Below are positions 12,001-21,805 of a stretch of DNA of 64,000 nucleotides, piece after piece. Numbering within the stretch: the first letter of the stretch is position 1; each line of letters begins with the position of its first letter. Location of the stretch: NCBI GenBank assembly GCA_900239685.1, contig OENT01000654.1:6753-70752 (forward strand). Reading direction: 5' to 3'. Both the position numbers and the translations under genes were made by a program. The notes under the pieces are model-generated. The model was given only the letters and a program-made list of their open reading frames with translations, searched no databases and was not told the origin of the DNA. The DNA comes from Rotaria macrura. Lineage: Eukaryota > Rotifera > Eurotatoria > Philodinida > Philodinidae.

Positions 12001-15000
12001 AAATATGATGAATTTTCAACCTTTACCGTGTTTTTCTCACAAACATTACTCCGCTAGAAAACCAAGTAAATGGAGCTATAGAGGAACTTTCGCTCTATCG
12101 AATGGAGTCTGTCAACATTTCCCTTACGTTCAACTATGCGTCGAAAACACCGTCGACGTCGATTTTGGTGTGTTTTGTTTTGTCTTGGGCAGAAGTATGC
12201 AGATTCATGCAAAAGATATTTGAAAAATGTTTCTTAGCACAGTTTTGATCTTCGTACTCAAATTAATATTCATTCTCTAGAAACAAATTGTCAATGTCGA
12301 CATATTACGAAAATACTCCAAACACCCTATTTTGTGGCTAACATGACCCAGGCAAGCAAAAGACGGGTAAAAAGTCTAGTCGAATTTCTAGCAATGACGG
12401 AGCGATCTGTCTCGTCTTTTTCTCAAAACCTACTGTTATATGACTAGTCTGAAATCATTAGAGTGTACATCTCCCGTTGTGAGCACATAACAGATGAACG
12501 TCACTTAGTTAAATATGACTGGTCTTTTTCTCAAAACAGACTAGATATGTTGTACTGTACTGTCGCCACTCTAAAAACGTGCTTAACTGAAAAAAATCAG
12601 AGCATCCACCGTATTGTATGCCGTCAGTGGTAGCTGCTTGTACTAGTTGAATCCGGAATAGTCTAAATGATATGAATAAACTGATGAATATTAGATTCGA
12701 ACATGTGTTCAATAGATCAATTACTCACAGTTTAGCCGATTGAACTATTTGATCGATTTAACAATTTTTACATATCAGTAGTCATTGAAAGATGCTATTT
12801 AATAGAATTTTACTCATAGTTGCAATTGTTAATATGAATAAAAATTACCTTCACAGAATGAGAATTGCTCAGACCAAATAAAATAATTTAAAGCTTTATT
12901 TCGATGGAATACGAGCAATTTTTTTCTTGGTTGCTATAAAACGTGCATAGAATCAATTTACATTAAAAATATCTCATTGTTGTTAAATTAAAATATAAAT
13001 TAAAAATAGCTTTAAATTAATAGATATAATTTTTTCCAAAAACAGTCCAAGTTTATTTTTGATTTCAACTTTTGTAATCAAAATTGAAAGATAAATTCAA
13101 TTTTTTTGTTAAATTTATCATTATTAAAATGTATGTTATCAAGAATTCAGTTTAAGATACATAATTATTTGATACAAAACATTTCAAGTTTTATCAATTA
13201 ATTTTTGAATTAATTTTATGCATATCAATTTATTTTCGATGATAGAGATTGATGAATGTCGTTTAGACCTAAATATTGTATCCAGTAATTTAATCTCATT
13301 CTTTTTTTGCTCCAATGTACTCAAGTATTTTTATTATAAAAAAAATTCAAATTCGTTTCTATTCGTAAACTGATTTGAGTTATAGTAAAAATAAATTCTG
13401 ATAAAAGTTTGCATGCATGTTCAAATTTGATTGTATAATTGTTGCTAATTTTCATGACCACCACGGGAAAGACCACGTTTAACCATCGATCACAAAGAGA
13501 AAAAACTATTCCGTATTTAACTATATGATTTCACATACTGGATTTGAAAAGATCTAAATATCGTAGGGCGGCATATTTTTACACCACAAATTTAAATTTA
13601 TCTTCTCAATAATTGTGACTGTTGACCATTATTTGAAACCTATAACGGTATGATTACTATTCCAGTACCAACTTTATATCCTAAATGCTCTTGATTCTGC
13701 ATTAATCATACTAAAAAAGTATAAGCATACTATTAAACTTCCGTACACTACCCGCTCTTTAGTCTAGTTTGATTGATAGCAGCCAAAATGAGAACTTCTG
13801 ATAATTAAAACAAGAGAAACGGATCTTTTAAAAATTCCAGCCTATTTAAGACTAAATTAGTCAGCACTTACTCAGAACGCAGTAGTAATGAAAATCATTC
13901 ACAACAGTTCTAATTAGTCAGCTTAATTATTAGAAAGCATTTCAGACTAATTAAAGCTTTTTCCAACAAGTTTTAATTATATGTCACATTAACCACCGTC
14001 ATGCTATTTTTTAGACAACCGAAACCGACGCAACTCTTTAGCAAGCATCTGATTTGCCGTCTGAACATCCATCAGGTATCAAATACTGTCGAGTCAAATG
14101 TTCGAATCAACCTTTCTTTCTCCTTTTTCTAGTATGCAGACTTGACGAGCTCATTAAGGAGATTAAACAGACCGGATATGATGGGTATTACAAATTTTCG
14201 ACTAGTCTAGACGTAGTTGCAAGATATTTTGCCTACAAGCAACCCGTCTTGATGGGTAAGCTAAATGTTTTAGATGAGACCTGACAAGAAGTGTTCACGC
14301 TTCACACTAGTCCTGTTGGGTGTCCTTCCTAATTTTTCGTTTGCCTTGGGAACTCAAAAAATGATTTCATGACACCAATGTCATTTTTCGGTGAAGTCTT
14401 CATTTTCTTTTATTTTACAACGATCAGCATAAACGCATCTACAAACTCTGCATGTTTTATCTAATTTAAGATGCTTTTGTAACTCATAGGCCTGGAATTA
14501 TCGTCCTTACACTCGGCATGTATTTTTCACAATGGCGTTTTTTCCGAATAAGTTGTTTTTGTGTAGACATATGTAAAAATTTTCGCTCCTTCCGATGCTA
14601 ATAATCTCTAATTAATGAATTAAGGCGTAATAATTGAATATCTCTCTAACGGTATGCAGAAAGAATCTATGAATTTCAGGATAGACTCTAAGACCCTAGT
14701 CACATATAGGGTAAAATTTTCAGCAAAATCAAACTCTGAAAGTTTCTCTTTTCAAAACCAGCGCTCTTCACATGATATCAAGCCCCTAAAAATGAATTTA
14801 TCTTATTATCAGCGCAATATATTGAGGAAGTTTTGGTAACTTTTTTATTTTTATTTTTTGAACTCTCTATCAAGTTACAAGCGCATATTTTCCTTTGTAT
14901 ATTGGTAATACGTCAGGTCCCTGACGAAGTAAATCTTATTTTCAGAAAAATCTAGGCACACTCACAAAACAATTTGGATGAAGGTCTTGTAGCTTAAAGA

Positions 15001-15330
15001 GTGATCTACAGAGTGAACTATTTAGTTTTCAAAACTGGTGTATTAATTCGGAGTTTTTCCAAACTAAAATGCATGTTGTAGAAGTTGATATATTTTTATG
15101 GTCATGTTGCTAACACTAGTAACTTGGTGATAACTGCTCGGAACTAAGAGCTGGAATGCTGATTTTTCTGGGTATCTGAAGTGATTTAACATACATATGA
15201 CGTAAAAGTTAGCTCTTGGGAAGTTCATTGTCCCAAGGTATACGCGTTTCAGTTTTGCGAAGTGACGTCGCTAATAAATCATTTTATCAATAAATAACCA
15301 ATTCATTTATTTTCATAATATTGTTTTTTC
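9066..15330. other. gene-poor AT-rich region
   Basis: Only short, low-complexity ORFs occur here; the longest is 132 aa at 10310-10708, with a competing ORF on the other strand. A GC-richer patch at about 11630-11720 stands out and may be a transposon fragment, but no coding frame could be followed. No RNA gene or further terminal-repeat element was seen. Confidence 0.45.
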
Positions 15331-15337
15331 TGTAATC

Positions 15338-15740
15338 ATGTCATCAACCACGATGAAACGAATAAATGGGACCCATCGATCCTACCGTGTTGATTTCGGT
15401 AACGTTAAATTCAAATACCCAGGAGGATCATTACAACAATTGGATCCGATCATATTTCTATCGGAGTTTCCAACTAAATCTCATCGAATTCCTGGTGGTG
15501 ATTTGATATTTGGACCTTTATTGTTGTATTTTATCGAATCCTACTGTCGGAATCCAGTTGGATTTCATCGTATGATCCAGCAGGCTTCTACTATTGTGAT
15601 TAAATGCCAAGTCGTATACCAATAACAAAATGGTTTTTCCCCGTCGGATCCGTTAGTGTTTCCACAATTAGGATTCCCATAGGATTCCAATGGATCGTAG
15701 GATTCGATCGGATTCAGTATGGGATCCATTTACCTGAGTA
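15338..15740. repeat. degenerate GGATTC/GAATCC-rich repeat
   Basis: The words GGATCC, GGATTC, GGAATCC, GAATTCC and close variants recur at irregular short spacing through this stretch. A 95-residue ORF (15338-15625) runs through it, but its composition follows the repeat and it resembles no protein family. I read it as a decayed simple or satellite-like repeat rather than a gene. Confidence 0.5.
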
Positions 15741-15834
15741 TTGAGTGGTTCATCTCAAATTTGATAGAAATGGTTGATTTCACACATTTCCTCATTTTGA
15801 ATTTGTTTCCAGAGGAAACAAATAGATCGTAGTA

Positions 15835-17108
15835 CCTGCTAAAAAGTTTTCGAGCGAAAAGCGTGGTCAACAGATGTTATTTTCACGCAACTGTGGCTTT
15901 TTCCTAGAAAATCGTAGTGTCAAAAAAATGTGGCTAACCGCAGTGAACACCTTTGCAAATGCGATATTCGGAAACACGGTCAGTCTGAATTTTCCGAAGT
16001 GTTGGTTATCGCAATTTTCAATTTCACATTAAATTTTGCAGTTTCAGATCGTATGATATGCTGTTCATATCGTTTTAACTGTAGTCACAAAGCAGTCCCT
16101 CTTATGTGAAATGTATTTTGCGAAAACAAAGATTGTTTTAAAATAAAATTTCACAGCGAAGTGAAATGTTCAATTGGGAAAAAAGACTACGTATTGAGTT
16201 TTTCCGCCAGCAGGATATATCGTTTAATTGTATTAATAAGTTTTGATTTCGCAAAATGGATCTCCTTTTAGAAGGAATCAGTGCAAAAGGCTAGAAGTCA
16301 GGCTGGGTACAGCTTATTTTTTTATTCTTAATTAACTGTAAAATTAAAAAATCAAACAAAACATCAATGATTGAATAAACGTGATAAATTTTGGTGTTTT
16401 TGTTTTTCAAAATATAAATCAAGGGTGAAATAGTTTAAATTTGATTTTTTTGATTTTATTTAATTTTCAGATTTCTGTGATTTTCTAATTTTTTTGTTGA
16501 TTTTTCCGATTTGATTGATTGTAATCAATCGATTAAAAGTTTTAAAAATTTGAAAAATCAAAAATCAGTTGTTTTTCTTTGTACGATCAGCTTATAAGGC
16601 AGATTCGCTGATAGATTTCTGTGCACAAATATGATTAAGTGCTTTGTATAATGATATATGCATTTCAGAGCAGTAGAGGCATATGAGAAAAAATAGTGTA
16701 TGAATGCAGCCTCGACCAAAAAAATAAAAGATGTAAAATTGAATTGCTTACTTGCCGGCTAAGTGAAAAACAAGCAATAATGACAGTTTCTTAACGAAAT
16801 AGCCTATAGCAAGAAGTTAGTAAGCAATACTATGGAAGTGCAAATAATTTTGGTTTCTTTTTTTTTCACAGTTTGAGTACATCTTGATAAACCGCTTTGT
16901 ACATGCTGTCAAGTAACCCCAGTATTGAGCGGTTTCCAAAAAACGCGGGAGTCGAACCTTTAATGCGGTTTTTGAAAACCGTGTTCTTCGGCGCCTTGAA
17001 AAAACCGCGGTTTTTATTGTTTTTTGGAGAGACGAATAAACGGTCTGACTCCCGCGTTTCGAAATACCGTTCCAAACCGCGTTTTTGTATCAAAGTGTTT
17101 TTCGTGGG
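15835..17108. mobile_element. TIR element, copy A (diverged)
   Basis: The interior aligns along its length with copy B at 17436-19301: blocks around 16040-16310 and 16486-16620 match 17770-18057 and 18696-18830 closely. The right end (CGTGGG then TA) matches the terminal repeat of copy B; the left end is degenerate. CG-rich words such as ACCGCG and AAACGCG are frequent near both ends, against an AT-rich background. ORFs on both strands near 16866-17118 are products of this repeat, not genes. Confidence 0.65.
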
Positions 17109-18056
17109 TAGTGTTTAAAACAAATCAAATTTTTATTTGATTTCAAACAAAACACAACTTTATCGCCATGTTTGTTTTCTTAGATAAAACAGAAGTAGCT
17201 TTCCGGAAATCTTCTCATTCAGTCGAAATCAATTCAAATTTATTCTATTCATGTCAATTCGAGAATCAACTATTTTACAAGTTCCTACAATTACAAGTCG
17301 ATATTGAAAAAAGGAAATTTTGTCAAATTTCGAAAATCGAGTTCAATTAGTCTTCTTTGATTGAAAATATTGCTTGAGAAATGCGTTAAATGTCATGTTT
17401 GTATTTGTCATTAGTAATGTAATAACATATCTGTACCCACGGAAACATTTTTAGGGAAAAATCGAGGTCAACCGCGGTTTTTCCTAGAAAATCGCAGTGT
17501 CACTGAAAAAAATACGGTTAACCGCGGTTTTTCTCGCTGCGTTTTAAATTAAACGCAGGTTCCTGATCGAATACCGCGGTATTCGAAAAAGCGGTTTGAC
17601 TCGGTTTCCCAAAACCGCAGTGAACAACATTGTAAACGCGATATTCAGAAACGCGGTTAGACGCGTTTTGGAGAACCGCAGTAAATACCATTATACCCGC
17701 GGTATTTGGCAACGCGGTTAGTCTGGATTGTCCGACACGGAGATTATCGCAATTATAACTTTGGAATCCAACCTTGCAGTTTCAGATAGCATGAAACACT
17801 GTCAATATCGTTTTAACTGTAGTCACGAATGAGTACCTCTTATGTGAAATGTATTGTGCGAAATCAAAGATTTTTTAAAATAAAATTTGAGAGCGAAATG
17901 AAATGTACAATTGAGAAAAAAGACTGCATATTGAGTTTCTGGGCCAGGAGAGTATGTCGTTTAATAGTATTAAAGAATTTTGTTTTCGTAAAGTGGATCT
18001 CATTTGAGAGGGAATCATTGCAAAATCCTAGCAGTGAAGCCGGGAACAGCTGATTT

Positions 18057-18232
18057 TTGTGTACTCAAAAAGTGAGTACACTCTAGAATCGGTCAGTGTT
18101 TCCGGCCGTTAACAAGATAACTCTTTATAAATACATTCAATTGAGCTGAAATTTTGTGCACAGGATTGTCTGATGAATGTCTCGGTCGAGTTCGAAGATG
18201 AGAAGGATCCAGGGAGAAATGGCTGAGTTATC
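18057..18232 (+). mobile_element. 5' part of a 492-bp MITE nested in TIR element copy B
   Basis: From GTGTACTCAAAAAGTGAGTAC onward, this segment matches the start of the complete element at 38606-39097 almost base for base until the assembly gap begins. Shared stretches include CTCTAGAATCGGTCAG, GAGCTGAAATTTTGTGCACAG and TCGGTCGAGTT. It lies exactly where the alignment of copy B to copy A is interrupted, so it is a later insertion. Its right end is hidden in the N run. Confidence 0.8.
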
Positions 18233-18695
18233 NNNNNNNNNNNNNNNNNNNNNNNNNNNNNNNNNNNNNNNNNNNNNNNNNNNNNNNNNNNNNNNNNNNN
18301 NNNNNNNNNNNNNNNNNNNNNNNNNNNNNNNNNNNNNNNNNNNNNNNNNNNNNNNNNNNNNNNNNNNNNNNNNNNNNNNNNNNNNNNNNNNNNNNNNNNN
18401 NNNNNNNNNNNNNNNNNNNNNNNNNNNNNNNNNNNNNNNNNNNNNNNNNNNNNNNNNNNNNNNNNNNNNNNNNNNNNNNNNNNNNNNNNNNNNNNNNNNN
18501 NNNNNNNNNNNNNNNNNNNNNNNNNNNNNNNNNNNNNNNNNNNNNNNNNNNNNNNNNNNNNNNNNNNNNNNNNNNNNNNNNNNNNNNNNNNNNNNNNNNN
18601 NNNNNNNNNNNNNNNNNNNNNNNNNNNNNNNNNNNNNNNNNNNNNNNNNNNNNNNNNNNNNNNNNNNNNNNNNNNNNNNNNNNNNNNNNNNNNNN
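18233..18695. other. assembly gap (463 N)
   Basis: This is a continuous run of N. The two long reading frames that span it are artefacts of translating N. Comparing flanks with the complete nested element (492 bp) and with copy A predicts about 485 missing bases, close to the gap length, so the gap most likely hides the rest of the nested element plus about 170 bp of copy B. Confidence 0.98.
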
Positions 18696-19303
18696 TAATT
18701 TTTTTGTTGATTTTTCCGATTTGATTGATTGTAATCAATCGATTAAAAGTTTTAAAAATTTGAAAAATCAAAAATCAGTTGTTTTTCTTTGTACGATCAG
18801 CTTATAAGACAGATTCGCTGATAGATTTGTGTGCAAAAATATGATCGAGTGTTTTGTATAGTCATATAAGAATTGAGAGAAGTAGAAGTATATGTGAAAA
18901 AATAGTGTATGAATGCAGCCTCGACCAAAAATAAATCAAGTATATATAACTAGATTTCTTCCTGGCCGACTAAGTGAAAAATGAGCAACAATGAAAGATT
19001 CCTATAGAAATTACCTGTACCAAGAAGTTAGTAAGTAATACTATGAAAGTGTAAATAATTTTGGTTATTTTTTTTCATAGTTTGAGTACATCTTAAAAAA
19101 CCGCTCTGTACCGCGGTGTCAAGAAATCCCGATATTTTATAGCGTTTCCAAAAAACGCGGGAGTCAGACCGTTAATGCGGTTTTTACTGTTTTTGAAACG
19201 ACGAATAAACGGTCTGACTGCCGCGTTTCGAAATACCGTTCCAAACTGCGGTTTTCAAAACGCATTTAACCGCGTTTTTTTAGCGAATTTTTTTCCGTGG
19301 GTA

Positions 19304-21020
19304 GTAGCGAAAAACATATTCGAGAACAAAATTTTCCTAACCAATCGCTTCTAATGGAATGAACAAGAATGTTTTTGAGTGTTATTGATGATAATCAAGC
19401 TATTTATCTATTGGACATGACCTTGAGTATCGCAGTTCGATCTTTTAATCGGAGACTTGGCCGAGCCTAAAGTTAGACCTAGACGATAATGCCCAACGTA
19501 TTTTCGCCGAGAAACCAATTCTCGATGGAATTCGCTCGAATCTTGTGAAAATATTTAATGATAATCTCGATCACTCTTGTACATTTGCCACATTTTCATG
19601 ATCGCTAAAAGAAAAGTAAGCAAAAAAATCGATCATATCTTTAGCTCTCACATTGATTTACATACAGAAGTTTGTCAGCAAATTGATATCAACTAGACAA
19701 CTAAAAACTTCATCTCGTACACATCCTGTTTGACGAACTGTTCGATTTATTTTCTGATTTTTATTTCTTTTGGAACTGACATCTTCAGTGATAGGCTCTG
19801 CTTTTTGAGAACTCAAATGAAAACGTGGATCTGTTAGATCAACTATGTAGATTCGGTAATTATCTTTGACAAGACGATTTATATAAGTTGACGATCTACA
19901 TCAATAGATCCCAAATCATGTTCTCGTCAGTGTGCTGCTTCTAAGAAAAACGGAGTCGTTCACTGTTCTCATATGCCAAGTTTGTATGTGGTCAAATAAA
20001 GAGGTTAGCGCACAGTTTTGCATCGATCTGAATCTATTTAACATTATTTTATATGATCAGCTAGAAGAAGCAATGACTTAAATAACAACATCGTTCCCAC
20101 GTTCTATTTGATTTCAATGTCATGAAATTATCATAAACAAATAAGTAAATTGAAATGAAGGGAAATAACTAAAAAGAACTCAATGATGGATGTGTAGTTT
20201 TCGTTGACATTCTAGCAGATAGTGCTCGGAAATAAAAGGAAGAATCGAAAAAAATATTGTTCTCGCTATTTATTGAAGTTATATTTCGAAGTCAACTGAA
20301 ATAAGTAAAAGTATTAAACGAGAAAGAATTACTTCTTATTGCGCTGTTTTATCAAATAATATACAATCGCTTTAAATAAAAAAAAGCAAAACATTTAACA
20401 ATCAATATGTTTACTGCACGTTTCTTATTTGGACATGGAGAAACGAATCTACCATAAATATATACATTAAGAGAAAGGAATCCTGCCTTTTCTCCGACTC
20501 GGATCGTCGAACGAACCGAACATATCGAGAGAAAAAGATTCAAATTATAATTGTTGTTTGCCACATTTAGGCAATTAAATAATCTGAGATAAAAATGAAA
20601 TATTTAGTGATGCCTGATTTAGCCATTGTTTAAAGTTAGTAATTAGTTGATAGCCGTCATAGAAGTCAATCTAGTGGATTGCTGTTCAAATCTCGAAGAC
20701 AAAATTTCGAAAAAAGGATGTATCGAAAGTTGAAATTTCGGAAAGATAATATCCTGAAAGATGTCCTTTCAGTCTGCCATCATTTCTGTCAGTTTATACT
20801 TGATATTGTATGAATGTTCTGATTTCTTTTATTTTCATTTCGTCTGTTCTTGCGGACATTGTTCACAAACCATTGCTTCTTTTTGTCTATTCTCTTTTGT
20901 GTACACCATCCATATCGCAGAAACTATTTATATTCATTCATCTCTTGACGAATTTTTCATAAACAACATCATCGTATACTTCTGTTATTGCCTTTTTTCG
21001 TTTTCTTCACGCCTAAAGCA
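19304..21020. other. intergenic; composition begins to change
   Basis: No gene, RNA gene or terminal-repeat element was recognised. From about 20 kb onward, words built on TCGA and GATTCGA become more frequent than in the left 20 kb. Confidence 0.45.
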
Positions 21021-21025
21021 GAACC

Positions 21026-21413
21026 ATGTCATCAAGCTATTCAGAAAACACACCTGCAATCTTATTTCTTATAAGTAATAAGAAAAAGCGTCATCTTATT
21101 ATTAGTGAGCATATTTATCAACAAAACAAAGTCACAGGCGAAAGTCAGTTATTAGGTATGCGAGATCAAGTTGTGCAAGGTGGGCGTTCACCTGAATTCC
21201 AATGATCAGTTTCTTAAATACACGGAAAATGTTCATCCTCTTATGCCTGCACCTGAGAGATTAGAGATCCGTAAGATGCCGACAATCATCAAAACTCGAG
21301 TCGATCGAGAGGCAATAGCGATTGGTCAAATTTATCACAATGAACTTGCAAAAGCAAATCTTTCTAGAGCAGCGCTTGTCTTTGCTCCTACAGTTAGAGA
21401 AGCTAATAAGTGA
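21026..21413 (+). pseudogene. FLYWCH zinc finger / MULE transposase N-terminal fragment, frameshifted
   Basis: FLYWCH domains head many Mutator-like (MULE) transposases. An ATG at 21026 opens a frame reading HLIISEHIYQQNKVTGES, which fits the first half of the domain. Just after it (about 21149-21155) the frame shifts by one base, and the position where the conserved Y-W-x-C tryptophan should be reads as TAG. The other frame then continues with VCEIKLCKVGVH and TENVHPLMPAPERLEI, followed by the block that typically follows in MULE proteins (AIGQIYHNELAKANLS, then ALVFAPTVREANK), and stops at 21411-21413. No catalytic DDE region follows. The simplest reading is a decayed transposon remnant. 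An unrecognised splice or a sequencing error at the shift is possible. Confidence 0.6.
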
Positions 21414-21432
21414 TGACAATTTTTTCTTTCAG

Positions 21433-21629
21433 CGAAATACGTTAAATTTTATCGCCTAGATCATGAATTCGATCAATATCGACGAGGGCGTGGATGTATT
21501 TGTGAATACTCTGTTAATACACACTCGCACCCTCCCTTTTTGATGATTTATTGTCAAAAACTTGACAATAAAGATTTGAATCATACTCACATGCTATTTT
21601 GTGATTATGATCATATCTATCATGACTGA
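21433..21629 (+). CDS. candidate exon after a strong acceptor, unassigned
   Basis: TTTTTTCTTTCAG precedes an open frame of 64 codons plus stop, read from 21435, with protein-like composition: YRLDHEFDQYRRGRGCICEY, then CQKLDNKDLNHTHM and CDYDHIYHD. It is rich in His, Cys and Asp. It lies 20 bp after the FLYWCH fragment, but I could not join the two in phase. It may belong to the same transposon relic or to an unrecognised gene. Confidence 0.3.
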
Positions 21630-21706
21630 CAGCAATTAGACATTTATTATTTCGAAACTTTTGCTTTCAATGATTTATTCTTTCGAGTTTTTTTATTTCT
21701 TAACAG

Positions 21707-21805
21707 GCAGTTTTCGAGATTTTATCTTCAAGAAATTTTATTTCGAGATTTGGACACAATACCAATCTAGTTCGCTTAATCAATGTCTTTTCCTATACTC
21801 TCTAG
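21707..21805 (+). CDS. candidate terminal exon, unassigned
   Basis: TTTCTTAACAG is followed by 32 codons and a stop, reading AVFEILSSRNFISRFG then TNLVRLINVFSYTL. It could be the last exon of whatever gene contains the 21433-21629 segment, but no protein family is recognised and the open frame is short. Confidence 0.25.
   Translation, partial: AVFEILSSRNFISRFGHNTNLVRLINVFSYTL

Larger units (their letters stand above)
17436..19301. mobile_element. TIR element, copy B, with CCCACGG ends and nested insertion
   Basis: The left end reads TA-CCCACGGAAA and the right end TTTCCGTGGG-TA, an inverted pair flanked by TA on both sides, which fits a TA target duplication. The subterminal regions carry many ACCGCGGTTTT words in both orientations. 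The body matches copy A, but at about 18057 the match is broken by an unrelated element and then by a run of N; the match resumes at 18696. No transposase reading frame is visible, so this is a non-autonomous element. The superfamily is not established. Confidence 0.7.

Noticed and set aside
15338-15625. 95-aa ORF
   Set aside because: The translation follows the GGATTC repeat words; no protein-like features.
16866-17118. Overlapping ORFs on both strands, 73 and 75 aa
   Set aside because: They lie in the CG-rich subterminal repeats of TIR element copy A and are open by composition.
18109-18771. Long reading frames on both strands across 18109-18771
   Set aside because: They are open only because N codons are translated as X.
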